Assembly: GCF_001280425.1 (NCBI RefSeq)
Contig: NZ_LIUF01000001.1
Span: 600,945-664,944 of the forward strand
DNA from: Haloarcula rubripromontorii
Lineage (GTDB): Archaea > Halobacteriota > Halobacteria > Halobacteriales > Haloarculaceae
Length of the DNA: 64,000 nucleotides
Direction of reading: 5' to 3'
Shown: one piece after another, positions 23,917 through 32,695 of the stretch
How the letters are laid out: each line of letters opens with the position of its first letter
How positions within the stretch are numbered: the stretch's first letter is position 1
Made by a program: the position numbers and the translations under genes
The notes under the pieces: generated by a model
Told to the model about the DNA's origin: nothing
Seen by the model: only the letters and a program-made list of their open reading frames with translations
Database searches by the model: none

Positions 23917-24016
23917 CGTCCTTGTCCTCCGTGCGGTGCGTTTCGAGGGCCGCACAGACAGCGTCGACCGTGGTCTGGTGGTCTGTCGCACGTTCAAACA
24001 GCGTCGCCCATGTCAT
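23909..24016 (-). CDS. 35-residue protein coupled to the PIN-like gene
   Basis: Reading left from ATG 24016: MTWATLFERATDHQTTVDAV followed by CAALETHRTEDKDDA and TGA. The helix-rich acidic sequence and coding base pattern look real. Its TGA lies inside the PIN-like gene start (GATGCATGA, 8-base overlap), so translation is coupled. It could be a small partner or antitoxin-like protein. It is easily missed because of its size. Confidence 0.55.
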   Translation of the reverse strand: MTWATLFERATDHQTTVDAVCAALETHRTEDKDDA

Positions 24017-24297
24017 AGGAGAAAGCAGTGGTCGAACGATGAAAAACCCGTTCCGTCTGTCGTCTGTCGGCCGCCTGTCTGACGGGCATTTATGCCTACC
24101 GGTAGCATTCCACCCGGTACGGGCGCGCTTCCACGGCTCCAGTGGATGTCGGTGACACTGCGTGCCATCCTATCCTCCCCAGGCGCGCCCGGACACCGCG
24201 ATCCTCCCTTTCATATCCTACTTCCCCCCGGATTTCCTCGAATACAGCGAGTACTGTCGGTCTGAGAGCGACTGCGACAGAGCGGACCCCGGGAGTT

Positions 24298-24963
24298 TCA
24301 GGCCGATGCGTCGCCCCGGAGCGTCGCCCGGATGTCGTCCAGCCCGCCGGGGTCGGCCATAATGGCAACGCTATCGCCGGGCTCGATTTCGGTCTGTGGG
24401 AGCGGAATCGTCATGGGTTTGTGGTCCTTCCCGTGGGCGTAGATGCGGGCGTCGCCGGGGAGGTCCACCTCAACGACTCGTTTTCCGACGAACGGCGAGT
24501 CGTCGGGGATTCGGATACTCGCAACTGATAGCTGTTCGGTCAGGTCGGCGAGAACGTTGAAGTCACCGCCAAGCAGTGCCGTCTTCGCGCCCGCCGCGCC
24601 CAGCCGCTCGGGGTAGATTATCTCGTCGACGTCGGCGGCGTACTTCTCGTAGATTTCCTCGCGGTAGTCGGCGTCGATGCGCAGGACGGTCCGACAGCCG
24701 AACTCCTTGCCTATCATGCAGGCGGTGAAGTTCGTGTTCAGGTCGCCCGTGAGGCCGCCGATAGCGTCCGCGCTTTCGATGCCGGCGTCTATGAGGACAC
24801 TCTCCTCGTTGCCGTCGCCTTGGATGGTCTCGAAGCCGGTTTCCCTGGCCCGTTCGACCTTCACAGGGTCGTTGTCGACGATAACGACTTCGTGGCCCTC
24901 GCTTTGCAGAATCCGTGCGGTCCGGATGCCGACGCGGCCATAACCAACGATAACGAACTTCAT
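24298..24963 (-). CDS. trkA: TrkA-type potassium uptake regulator (RCK protein)
   Basis: A 221-residue protein with an N-terminal Rossmann RCK_N domain (MKFVIVGYGRVGIRTARILQ; GxGxxG at 7-12, acidic D30 in VIVDNDP) and a C-terminal RCK_C domain (about 140-215). It binds NAD(H)/ATP and gates a Trk/Ktr potassium channel from the cytoplasmic side. No channel gene adjoins it here. Monocistronic, with its start at 24963. Length is standard for single-RCK proteins. Confidence 0.92.
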   Translation of the reverse strand: MKFVIVGYGRVGIRTARILQSEGHEVVIVDNDPVKVERARETGFETIQGDGNEESVLIDAGIESADAIGGLTGDLNTNFTACMIGKEFGCRTVLRIDADYREEIYEKYAADVDEIIYPERLGAAGAKTALLGGDFNVLADLTEQLSVASIRIPDDSPFVGKRVVEVDLPGDARIYAHGKDHKPMTIPLPQTEIEPGDSVAIMADPGGLDDIRATLRGDASA

Positions 24964-25020
24964 GGACTACGGTACGACGGCCACCATTAAAAATGTGAAC
25001 GGGTGACAGGGTGACGCGGG

Positions 25021-26139
25021 TTAGCTTTCTGTCGCCGCGTCTTCTTCGGTCGCGTTGCCCGTTTCGTCAGTCTCGTCGCCTTCGTCAGCTTCCTCGGTTT
25101 CGTTAGCTGGCGGTTCTTCGGTTTCGTTGACGGGCGGCTCTTCAGTCTCGTTGGCTGGCGGTTCTTCGGTTTCGTTGGCTGGTGGCTCCTCGGTCTCGTC
25201 CGCTGGCGGCTCTTCAGTTTCGTTGACGGGCGGTTCTTCGGTTTCGTTAGCTGGCGGCTCTTCAGTCTCGTTGGCTGGCGGTTCTTCGGTTTCGTTGACG
25301 GGCGGTTCTTCGGTTTCGTTGACGGGCGGTTCTTCGGTTTCGTTGACGGGCGGTTCTTCAGTCTCGTCCGCTGGCGGCTCCTCAGTTTCGTTGGCTGGTG
25401 GCTCTTCAGTCTCGTTGGCTGGCGGCTCTTCGGGCACGTCAGCTGCCGGCTCGATAGTGATCTCGGCGAACGCACCGTCGTCGCGCGTGAAGACGCTATG
25501 GATGTACGTATCCGGCTCGACACCGGTCGTGTCGACGGTAAACGTCACGTCAGCAGATTCGTTCGCGTCGAGGCTCACGGACTTGGAGGCGAGCGGCTGG
25601 CCACCAAGTCGGAACTCGACGGCCTGGGTCGTGTTGAACTCGTTCGGGTTGGCAACAGTCGCGGTGACCGTGACGTTGTCACCGGCGGTTGCGTTCGTCG
25701 GTGCGTCGAGGCTCTCCAGCGTGAACGAGTCGGAGATTGTGACCGCGGCGACCTGCCCGTCGTCGCTGGTGAAGACACCGTGGCGGTAGTCACCGGGTTC
25801 GATGCCGGTCGTGTCCGCGGCGAACTGGACGGTCGCGCTCTCGTTAGGCTCAAGCGTGACGAGCGTCCGGTCGACGACAGCTCCGTCGAACCGGAACGCC
25901 ACGGATTCAGTCACCGCGGTGTTTTGATTGTTCGTGACCGTCGCGGCCACGTCAGCAGTCGAGTTGGGAGCGACGCTCTGTGGTGCGGTCAGGGAGTCGA
26001 CAGTGACCCCCGTGTTCGCGGCTTGCTCTGACGGCGATTCCTGTTGCGCTGTCACGCCCGGTACAGCCCCGACCTGTGCGGTGAGGCCGCCGACGACGAG
26101 GAGCGCAGCGAAAACGGCGAGTGTGCGAGTTTGTATCAT
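25021..26139 (-). CDS. Secreted CARDB-like protein with EEPPxNET repeats
   Basis: The 372-residue product has a signal peptide (MIQTRTLAVFAALLVVGGLT, cleavage likely near AVPGVTA), two CARDB-like beta domains (about 45-135 and 140-230; both contain VEPD/IEPGDY and FTxDDG strands), then fourteen 8-residue repeats EEPPxNET (237-348) and an acidic tail. Twelve repeats contain the N-glycosylation sequon NET; two read DET. No membrane anchor or sortase-like motif is visible, so it is probably released or held by partners. The start at 26139 begins the signal peptide. Confidence 0.85.
   Translation of the reverse strand: MIQTRTLAVFAALLVVGGLTAQVGAVPGVTAQQESPSEQAANTGVTVDSLTAPQSVAPNSTADVAATVTNNQNTAVTESVAFRFDGAVVDRTLVTLEPNESATVQFAADTTGIEPGDYRHGVFTSDDGQVAAVTISDSFTLESLDAPTNATAGDNVTVTATVANPNEFNTTQAVEFRLGGQPLASKSVSLDANESADVTFTVDTTGVEPDTYIHSVFTRDDGAFAEITIEPAADVPEEPPANETEEPPANETEEPPADETEEPPVNETEEPPVNETEEPPVNETEEPPANETEEPPANETEEPPVNETEEPPADETEEPPANETEEPPANETEEPPVNETEEPPANETEEADEGDETDETGNATEEDAATES
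25096..25431 (-). repeat. Fourteen tandem 24-bp coding repeats
   Basis: The DNA encodes (EEPP[A/V][N/D]ET)x14 in perfect 24-base register. Units differ by synonymous changes and by A/V and N/D swaps, so copies have been shuffled after expansion. Repeat number is likely to vary between strains by slippage or recombination. Confidence 0.9.
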
Positions 26140-26519
26140 GATTCGGTTCTGCGGTGATCGGCAGGCAATGCGAACGATTCGACGGGTGAACGACACATAA
26201 ACCGGCGAGACAGTTCAGCAGAGCATAGTAACCTGCTAAGCCGTCCCCTGTTACTGCTGGATCGGGAAAGTGAGACTGAGCGACAGGTACTTTCTATTAA
26301 AAAATTTTTGCTGGTGATTAAGCTCTCGGCAGAGAAGCGTGTGCGTTGGCGAGAGATAGCGGAAAGCAGCCGTTATTTTGGTATAGTACGAATAGCCATG
26401 CCACAACCACACACACTTACGGCCGCCGCAGCGACCCGACCGAACAAAATAACAAGTGCTACCCAACCACTGATAGCGTCCTTTCGACACCGGTTTACCC
26501 GTCGGCAGTAGAGGATGCG
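26140..26519. other. Divergent intergenic region, secreted protein / RNase Z
   Basis: These 380 bases carry promoters for both flanking genes. A TATA-rich block (tattaaaaaatttttg, about 26296-26311) and a second (ttattttggtatag, about 26372-26385) stand out. Short frames exist, for example from ATG 26398 (37 codons), but none has convincing protein character. A longer in-frame extension of the RNase Z frame starts at 26346 and was not accepted. Confidence 0.5.
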
Positions 26520-27455
26520 ATGACTATGCGCGTGACGTTTCTCGGGACGAGTGGGGCCGTGCCGACGACCCAGCGCAACACGAGCAGCATCTTCCTCAAC
26601 CGCGACGGTGACTACCTCCTCTTCGATTGTGGCGAGGGTACACAGCGGCAGATGATGCGCTTTGGGACCGGCTTCGCTATCGACCACCTGTTCGTCACGC
26701 ATCTCCACGGGGACCACGTCCTCGGGATTCCGGGGCTGCTCCAGACGTGGGACTTCAACGAACGCGAGCGGCCAATTGCCGTCCACACGCCGGCAGGCAC
26801 GCGCGGAAACATCAAACAGCTCATCCAGGCCAACGGGACGACACCCTCGTTTCCCGTCCGCATCAACGAGGTGTCGGCCGGCGACGTGGTCCTCGACCGC
26901 CCGGAGTACGAGGTCCGGGCCATCGAGACGGAACACCGGTGTGCCAGCGTCGGCTACGTCCTCGACGAGGACGACCGGAAGGGGAAGTTCGACCGGGAGA
27001 AAGCCGAGGAGGAGTTCGGCATCCCGCCGGGGCCGAAATACTCCAAGCTCCACCGCGGCGAGGCCGTCGAACACGAGGGCGAGACCATCCAGCCGGAGGC
27101 CGTCGTCGGGCCGCCCCGTCCCGGCCGGCGGTTCGTCTACACCGGTGACACGCTGCCGAAAGAGAGCGTCATCGAAGCGAGCGAGGGCGCGGACCTGCTG
27201 GTCCACGACGCCACGTTCGCCGAGGACCGGAAAGAGCGGGCGAAGGCGACGGCCCACTCCACCGCCCGGGAAGCCGCCGACGTAGCGCGACAGGCCGGCG
27301 CGTCGACGCTGGCGCTGACACACATCTCGACGCGCTACGCCGCGAACGCCGACGAGCTAGTCGACGAGGCCCGCGACGCATTCGACGGCGAGGTTGTGCT
27401 CGCCGAAGACGGGATGGAGCGCCGCGTCGAGTTCCCGGACGCAGACGAGTACTGA
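26520..27455 (+). CDS. rnz: Ribonuclease Z (tRNA 3' processing)
   Basis: A 311-residue metallo-beta-lactamase-fold nuclease that cuts the 3' trailer from pre-tRNA, needed because these tRNA genes lack CCA. It has FLGTSGAVPTTQRNTSS near the start, the zinc motif THLHGDH (about 61-67), GDT near 211 and THIS (about 272). The product length fits the family when started at 26520 (MTMRVTF); ATG 26526 is an equally possible start. It is divergent from the secreted protein gene. Confidence 0.95.
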   Translation: MTMRVTFLGTSGAVPTTQRNTSSIFLNRDGDYLLFDCGEGTQRQMMRFGTGFAIDHLFVTHLHGDHVLGIPGLLQTWDFNERERPIAVHTPAGTRGNIKQLIQANGTTPSFPVRINEVSAGDVVLDRPEYEVRAIETEHRCASVGYVLDEDDRKGKFDREKAEEEFGIPPGPKYSKLHRGEAVEHEGETIQPEAVVGPPRPGRRFVYTGDTLPKESVIEASEGADLLVHDATFAEDRKERAKATAHSTAREAADVARQAGASTLALTHISTRYAANADELVDEARDAFDGEVVLAEDGMERRVEFPDADEY

Positions 27456-27497
27456 TGAGATAGTGCAGCATTTATTCGTTGAAGCAGTAGCGGAGCC

Positions 27498-28571
27498 ATG
27501 ACATACCGATTAGTCCACGTCGGTCTGGGGGGCCAGGGGTCCACCTGGGCGACGGACGCGATCCCGCCGAACGTTCGCGACGACCGAATCGAGGTCGTCG
27601 CCGCGGTCGACACCGACCCCGAACGACACGAACTGGCCCAGCGCGAACTCGGGCTGTCGCCCGAAGAGTGCTACACGGATCTCGAAACCGCGCTCTCTGA
27701 GCGGCCGGCCGACATTTGTTCTATCGTGACGCCGCCGTCGACCCACGAGGCCGTCGTAGAGACGGCACTTGCCCACGACCTGCATATCATCTCGGAGAAA
27801 CCGATTGCCGATACGCTGGAGGCTTCGGTCCGCGTCGCTGAAAAAGTCGACGAGGCCGGCAAAAAAATGGGCGTTACGATGAGCCACCGGTTCGACCGGG
27901 ACAAGGCGACGTTCCAGCGGGCTGTCGAGGACGCCGGCGACATCGACTATCTGACGGCGCGGTACACGGGGAACGTCCGCGAACGTGGCTTCTACGCCGA
28001 CTACGTCTACGAGATGGAGAACATGCTCCTGCTCGACGGTGCTATCCACCACCTCGACATCCTCGCGTCGCTGGCCGACTCGCCGTGTGAGCGGGTGTAC
28101 GCCGAGACGTGGACGCCCGAAGAAGCCGACTACGACGGTGACTGCACCGGGCTCGTGACGCTGCATTTCGCCGACGGCACCCGCGCCCAGTACGAGGGCA
28201 GTTACGCCAACGCGACGACGCTGAACGGCTGGGGCCACGAACAGTTCCGCGCCGAGTGTACCGACCAGACTGTCGTCCTCGACCGCCGCGACGTCGAGCG
28301 GTTCCACGCCGACGACTACCACACCGGGAACTTCGAGAGTATCGGCAAGGGCGACGGCGAGTCGGTGCCGCTGGCCGAACGCCCCCACTGGAAGAACGCC
28401 TGGCTCATCGAGCAGTTCTGTGACTGGATCGACGGGGGCGAGCCGATGCCGACGAACGTCGACAGCGTCCTCCAGTCGATGGCCATCGTCTTCGCCGCCA
28501 TCGAGAGCAGCGAGACCGGCGAGGCCGTCGACGTCCAGGCGCTGCTCGACGACGCCCGCGCGAACGCCTAA
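27498..28571 (+). CDS. Gfo/Idh/MocA-family NAD(P)-dependent oxidoreductase
   Basis: The 357-residue protein has an N-terminal Rossmann domain (YRLVHVGLGGQGSTWATDAI) and the family's SEKPIADTLEASVRVAE segment (about 98-114, EKP active region), followed by the C-terminal alpha/beta sheet domain. Members oxidise or reduce sugars, inositols or related alcohols; the substrate is not shown. It starts 42 bases after RNase Z on the same strand and overlaps the next, convergent gene by four bases. Confidence 0.9.
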   Translation: MTYRLVHVGLGGQGSTWATDAIPPNVRDDRIEVVAAVDTDPERHELAQRELGLSPEECYTDLETALSERPADICSIVTPPSTHEAVVETALAHDLHIISEKPIADTLEASVRVAEKVDEAGKKMGVTMSHRFDRDKATFQRAVEDAGDIDYLTARYTGNVRERGFYADYVYEMENMLLLDGAIHHLDILASLADSPCERVYAETWTPEEADYDGDCTGLVTLHFADGTRAQYEGSYANATTLNGWGHEQFRAECTDQTVVLDRRDVERFHADDYHTGNFESIGKGDGESVPLAERPHWKNAWLIEQFCDWIDGGEPMPTNVDSVLQSMAIVFAAIESSETGEAVDVQALLDDARANA

Positions 28572-29176
28572 CGCCCACCCCGAAACACGTCGCCTGGTTG
28601 TTCGTACTCCATCTCCTCACAGACAGCGGCGGCCACGTCCGCGCCCCACTCGCGCTCGACGAGGTGGACCGCGAGGTCCAGCCCGGACGTGACGCCGCCG
28701 CAGGTCAGCACGTCGCCGTCGTCGACGACCCGGGTGTCGACCACGGTCGCGTCGGTCGCTCGCAGGTCGTCGATTGCACCGCCGTGTGTCACTGCCGGCC
28801 GACCGTCGAGCAGGCCGGCTCGGGAGAGGACCATACCGCCGGTACAGACGCCGGCAACGGTCGCGCCGCGGTCGTGTGCCGCCGCGACGGCCTCGGGTAG
28901 GTCTCCGCGCTCGGTCTCCGTCCAGACGCCTGCCTCACTTCGGTCGTTCCACCCACCGCCAGCAACGACAAGCAGGTCCGGGGTCACGTCGGCGAGCGGG
29001 CCGTCCGGTTCGACCCGGAGTCCGTGGCTGGCAGTGACTGTCTCCGAGTCCCGCACCGAGCGAAGCGTCACGTCCCACGACGCACCAAAGCGCGCCGCGT
29101 TCTGGAACACCTCGTAGGGGCCGATGGCGTCCAGTTCGTCGAACCCGTCGAAGCAGGCAATTGCGACAGTGTCCAT
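28568..29176 (-). CDS. DJ-1/PfpI-family protein
   Basis: From ATG 29176 the 202-residue protein begins MDTVAIACFDGFDELDAIGP and has the nucleophile-elbow region VAGVCTGGMVLSRAGLLDGR with Cys near 107, plus THGGAIDDL. It belongs to the class I glutamine amidotransferase-like fold as in DJ-1/PfpI and the sensor half of GlxA regulators. Role could be amidase, isonitrile hydratase-like or chaperone; not decidable. An in-frame extension to 29509 was rejected because it overlaps the divergent PhzF gene. Confidence 0.88.
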   Translation of the reverse strand: MDTVAIACFDGFDELDAIGPYEVFQNAARFGASWDVTLRSVRDSETVTASHGLRVEPDGPLADVTPDLLVVAGGGWNDRSEAGVWTETERGDLPEAVAAAHDRGATVAGVCTGGMVLSRAGLLDGRPAVTHGGAIDDLRATDATVVDTRVVDDGDVLTCGGVTSGLDLAVHLVEREWGADVAAAVCEEMEYEQPGDVFRGGR

Positions 29177-29284
29177 GCCCACACGATGGCTGACAGCGAG
29201 AAATAGCCTGGTGGCTTCAGTTGACGTGGTACCATACAACAGGCAGCCGGAGTGTTCTTTGGGGACGCCGCCGAGCGAACAGGT

Positions 29285-30163
29285 ATGTCCCACCCGTTTC
29301 ACATCGTCGACGTGTTCGCCCAGGAGCGATACACCGGGAACCAGTTGGCCGTCGTGACCGACGCCGGTGACCTGCACGAAGACGAAATGCAGGCTATCGC
29401 CGCCGAGATGGACTACTCGGAGACGACGTTCGTCATCGGGGAGCCAGGCGACGGCGCGTGGCCAGTCCGCATCTTCACGCCCGCCGCCGAGATACCATTC
29501 GCCGGCCATCCAACCCTCGGGACGGTACAGGTCATCCGGGACCAGCTCGCTGACGGGACCCCCGAAACGGTGACGCTGGACCTGCCCGTCGGCGAGGTCC
29601 CGGTCGAAGTGCGAGCGCGCGACGGCCGCGAGACCCTGTGGATGACACAGCAGGCCCCCGAGTTCGGTGAGCAGCTAGCCCACGAAGACCTCGCTGGCGT
29701 CCTCGGCCTGTCGGCTGACCGATTGGACCACGATTGGCCGGTCGAAATTGTCTCCACGGGGCTGGCGACGATTGTCGTCCCGGTGGCCGACCGCGAGGCG
29801 CTGGAAGCCATCGATCTGGACCGAGACGCCTACGACGCCGTGACCGGCGACCGCGAAGCCAAGAACGTGCTGGCGGTCTGTCGGGACCCGCGGAGCGACG
29901 ACAACGACCTCGCCGTCCGCGTGTTCGCGCCGTTCTACAACGTCCCAGAAGACCCCGCGACCGGTTCCTCGAACGGCTGCCTCGCCGCGTATCTCGCCCG
30001 TCACGAGATGCTCGGGAGCCCCGCTATCGAGGCCCGTGTCGAGCAGGGCTACGAGATGGGGCGACCGTCGCTGTTGCATCTCTCGACAGACGGCAGCGGC
30101 GAGGATATCACCGTCCGGGTCGGCGGTAGCGTCGTCCCCGTGGCCCGCGGCGACCTGCTGTAA
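29285..30163 (+). CDS. PhzF-family isomerase
   Basis: A 292-residue PhzF/DapF-fold protein. It starts MSHPFHIVDVFAQERYTGNQ, and carries SETTFV (about 44-49, catalytic Glu), FAGHPTLGT (about 76-84) and the late DPATGSSNGCLAAYL (about 221-235). The family performs isomerisations without cofactor; most members, as here, are not in phenazine loci and have unknown substrates. ATG 29285 gives the canonical start. Confidence 0.93.
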   Translation: MSHPFHIVDVFAQERYTGNQLAVVTDAGDLHEDEMQAIAAEMDYSETTFVIGEPGDGAWPVRIFTPAAEIPFAGHPTLGTVQVIRDQLADGTPETVTLDLPVGEVPVEVRARDGRETLWMTQQAPEFGEQLAHEDLAGVLGLSADRLDHDWPVEIVSTGLATIVVPVADREALEAIDLDRDAYDAVTGDREAKNVLAVCRDPRSDDNDLAVRVFAPFYNVPEDPATGSSNGCLAAYLARHEMLGSPAIEARVEQGYEMGRPSLLHLSTDGSGEDITVRVGGSVVPVARGDLL

Positions 30164-30222
30164 GCGACCGCGCCACCCGCGTTACCGCCACACTCATTTC
30201 GACCCGTCCACAACGCCGCGGC

Positions 30223-30594
30223 ATGGATCTCGCACACACCGCTATCTGCGTTTCGGACCTCGACCGTGCGATGGAGTTCTACGACGCGCTTGGCTTCGAG
30301 GAAACGAATCGGTTCACGTTAGACGGCGTGGAAAACGTCTATCTCGGTCGGGACGGCGACGGTGACCTGCAACTGCGCCACGACCCGGAGCGGACCACAC
30401 CGATTGCTCCGAACCGCGCCGACGTGGACCACATCGCGTTCACCGTCGACGACGTCGAGGGGACCTACGAGACGGCGATCGACGCCGGCGCTGCGCCGGT
30501 CCTCGAACCGACGGAGGTCGACGCCGCCGATGCCTTCGCCGCGTTCGTCGAAGACCCCGAGGGGTACACGCTAGAGTTCTACCGCTGGCTCTGA
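30223..30594 (+). CDS. VOC-family (glyoxalase-like) protein
   Basis: The 123-residue protein has the paired beta-alpha-beta units of vicinal oxygen chelate proteins: LAHTAICVSDLDRAMEFYDA with His5, then DVDHIAFTVDDVEGTYE with a second His near 70, and EDPEGYTLEFYRW with the metal-binding Glu near the C-terminus. It could be a lactoylglutathione-lyase-like or dioxygenase-like enzyme; glutathione is not used by haloarchaea, so the substrate is open. Confidence 0.9.
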   Translation: MDLAHTAICVSDLDRAMEFYDALGFEETNRFTLDGVENVYLGRDGDGDLQLRHDPERTTPIAPNRADVDHIAFTVDDVEGTYETAIDAGAAPVLEPTEVDAADAFAAFVEDPEGYTLEFYRWL

Positions 30595-30624
30595 ACGGCA
30601 GCGGCAGTGGCAAACGGGCGGCGC

Positions 30625-32103
30625 TCACCTGAACAGGGAGCGAGCGCGACGACGCCACAGCGTTGCCGTCCGAGCAGCGACGAGTCGAGCCGGTGAGGAC
30701 ACGGCGACGAGGAAGCCGCCGAAGCCGACGAGACACGTCACGGCGGCCACGCTGGCAACGACAATCGGGGAGAGGCCAGCGCGCGTGAGGCCAGCGACTG
30801 CACCGGTCGTGAGCGCGAACGAGACGCCGAGGCCGACGGTGAGGGCTGTTGCTACCCCGGGTTCGAGCGGAATCCGTCCGAAGACGGACCGGGAGTAGTA
30901 GAGGACGTACCCGAAGATGACCAGATTCATCACGCCGTACCCGGCGGCCCCGGCGACAGCGCCGAACTCCGCACCGAATATCGCCGGAACTGGAACGCTG
31001 AACGCCAGTCCATAGAGCTTTGTACGAAAGCTCACACTCGGTTTCCCGACCCCTTCTATGGCGTGTGACGTGAGCGTCCAGAAGCCACGGAGGATGTTCA
31101 CGCCCCCGACGAGCAGGACCGTCGCCGAGAAGACGCCCTCCGAGCCGGTGAAGGCGATCCGTGCGACCACGTCGTGTGCGGCCAGCAGGTAGCCGAACAC
31201 GACGAAGGTGACGCCCGTTCCGCCGGTGACCGCACCGTCAAGGTAGGCGAGTTGCGTGTCGCCGACAGAGGAGTCCCCGCTGACCTTCGTGAGCAGTGGG
31301 GAAGAGAGATGCCAGGAAATCGTCGCGCCGAAGTCGGCGAACCGGTCGGCGGCCTCGTAGATGCCGACGGCCGCTGGCGTCGCGACGACGCCCAGTACGT
31401 ACACCGGCATGTTGTACGACAGGCGGTCGAAAATCTGGTCCGGAATGCTCCACTTGGCGAAGTCCCAGGCGCGCTCAATGGCGTGTCGGTCCGGCAGCGT
31501 CGGGACGACCCCAAGCGCGACGGCGACCGGACCGAGTACCGCCAGCCGGACAGCGGCGACAACGAGCAGCAGGTCGACGGCGGTCGTCAGTGTCGGAGCC
31601 AGCGCCAGCAGGACGACGAGTTGGATAGCGCTCTGCGTGCTGGTGAGCCACGTCTCCACGCTCGGGTAGCCGATGGCACCGACCAGGCTCGACACAATCA
31701 TCGACAGCGCGACCGACAGCGCGTAGAGGCCGATTGGGGCGAGCAGTCCCGGCGAAACCACCGTGGTGCGGACGATTACGCCAGCCAACGCAGCCACGCC
31801 CACACCGACGATGAGAAGATACCCGAGGGCGAACAGCGCCGCCAGACCGAGATACGGACCGACGAGTTCGCCCCGTTCGCTGCCGACCTTCTTCAACGCC
31901 TGGCTGATGCCCCGAATCGGACGTAGGACCAGCGAGACAGAGAGGGCGATGAAAAAATAGGTCCCGGTCGCCGCGGGCGACGTGACGAGCGCGTAGACGA
32001 TGCCGCTGAGAACGAACAACGTCGTCGACACAAGCGCTCCGCTGGTCGTCCGAATCGAGGAGTCCAGCAGGTCAATCTCGTCACCGTCGCGCTGTTCGAC
32101 CAT
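30625..32103 (-). CDS. Polysaccharide flippase (MOP/Wzx-like) membrane protein
   Basis: A 492-residue integral membrane protein with about 12-14 hydrophobic segments beginning GALVSTTLFVLSGIVYALVT, and loops with small charged patches. The spacing and the RAWDFAKWSIPDQIFDRLSY segment resemble lipid-linked oligosaccharide flippases of the MOP superfamily, used in haloarchaeal glycan and S-layer glycosylation pathways. No glycosyltransferase gene is next to it. The C-terminus is basic (RRRARSLFR). Its start is 103 bases from the tRNA-Ser gene. Confidence 0.87.
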   Translation of the reverse strand: MVEQRDGDEIDLLDSSIRTTSGALVSTTLFVLSGIVYALVTSPAATGTYFFIALSVSLVLRPIRGISQALKKVGSERGELVGPYLGLAALFALGYLLIVGVGVAALAGVIVRTTVVSPGLLAPIGLYALSVALSMIVSSLVGAIGYPSVETWLTSTQSAIQLVVLLALAPTLTTAVDLLLVVAAVRLAVLGPVAVALGVVPTLPDRHAIERAWDFAKWSIPDQIFDRLSYNMPVYVLGVVATPAAVGIYEAADRFADFGATISWHLSSPLLTKVSGDSSVGDTQLAYLDGAVTGGTGVTFVVFGYLLAAHDVVARIAFTGSEGVFSATVLLVGGVNILRGFWTLTSHAIEGVGKPSVSFRTKLYGLAFSVPVPAIFGAEFGAVAGAAGYGVMNLVIFGYVLYYSRSVFGRIPLEPGVATALTVGLGVSFALTTGAVAGLTRAGLSPIVVASVAAVTCLVGFGGFLVAVSSPARLVAARTATLWRRRARSLFR

Positions 32104-32206
32104 CGACCGGGTATCAGTACTGGGGCGGGAAAACGGTGCGGTGGTTACAGAGCCGCACTACGCTGTTAGAAGCGGTCGCTCCTCACTCGCAGTCGGTCAC
32201 AGAAAA

Positions 32207-32290
32207 CGCCAGGACTGGGATTTGAACCCAGAATCCCAAATGGGAACACGCTTTCCAGGCGTGCGCCTTACCAGATTCGGCCATCCTGGC
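32207..32290 (-). tRNA. tRNA-Ser (anticodon GGA)
   Basis: On the minus strand 84 bases fold as a class II tRNA: acceptor GCCAGGA with TCCTGGC and discriminator G; anticodon stem around loop CTGGAAA, anticodon GGA; a long variable arm (GTTCCCATTTGGGATTC region); T arm with GGTTCAAATCC. No CCA is encoded. It reads UCC and UCU. Confidence 0.95.
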
Positions 32291-32319
32291 ACGTACTTCG
32301 AGAGTGCGAGGGCGGGCGA

Positions 32320-32523
32320 TTAAGGGCTTTCGTTTCTGACCAGCCGTGGCTGCAGACGGTAGGAAGCAAGCGTCGCCCCGATGCCGACGGCGACGGCGAC
32401 ACCAGCTTTGGCCGGTATCGACACCGGAATCCCGGCCAGCAGTTCGTACCCCTGGACGAGAACCAGAAACGCGAGGCCCCCGACGACGCCCCACAGGAGG
32501 CTGCCCTTCGTTCGCGGGTTCAT
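32320..32523 (-). CDS. Small two-helix membrane protein
   Basis: From ATG 32523 the 67-residue protein starts MNPRTKGSLLWGVVGGLAFL and has two membrane segments (about 8-28 and 35-55: AKAGVAVAVGIGATLASYRL). The basic ends suggest both termini are cytoplasmic. It is a haloarchaeal protein of unknown function. The longer in-frame extension to 32586 adds a low-quality N-terminus and was not used. Confidence 0.72.
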   Translation of the reverse strand: MNPRTKGSLLWGVVGGLAFLVLVQGYELLAGIPVSIPAKAGVAVAVGIGATLASYRLQPRLVRNESP

Positions 32524-32695
32524 CAACGCCCTCCGCTCTGTGCTGTTGTGTCGGCAGGAACTGTACGCGCGAGCCGTCGCATACACGAGGCAGGGGCCGC
32601 CGCGGCTAAAACCCCGCCGAAATCAGCGCAGACCAGTGACAGGCACCAGCAGCGAGGAGATGCCGTCGTGACGGGCGTGACGCAGACGCTTCGAG

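Noticed and set aside
24987-25523. Minus-strand second frame (KPKNRPSTKP repeats) in the secreted-protein gene
   Set aside because: It is the shifted frame of the EEPPxNET repeat and ends inside it; the signal peptide and CARDB-like domains belong to the other frame.
25055-25789. Plus-strand GGSSVSLTGGSS repeat protein opposite the secreted-protein gene
   Set aside because: It is a shadow of the same 24-bp repeat on the complementary strand with no start context or domain.
26346-26519. N-terminal extension of RNase Z by about 58 residues
   Set aside because: The extension lacks the family's conserved features, reads through the promoter region and RNase Z normally begins at MTMRVTF/MRVTF.
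29177-29509. N-terminal extension of the DJ-1/PfpI protein
   Set aside because: It would overlap the divergent PhzF gene start and carries no conserved features; ATG 29176 starts the conserved MDTVAIACFDGF.
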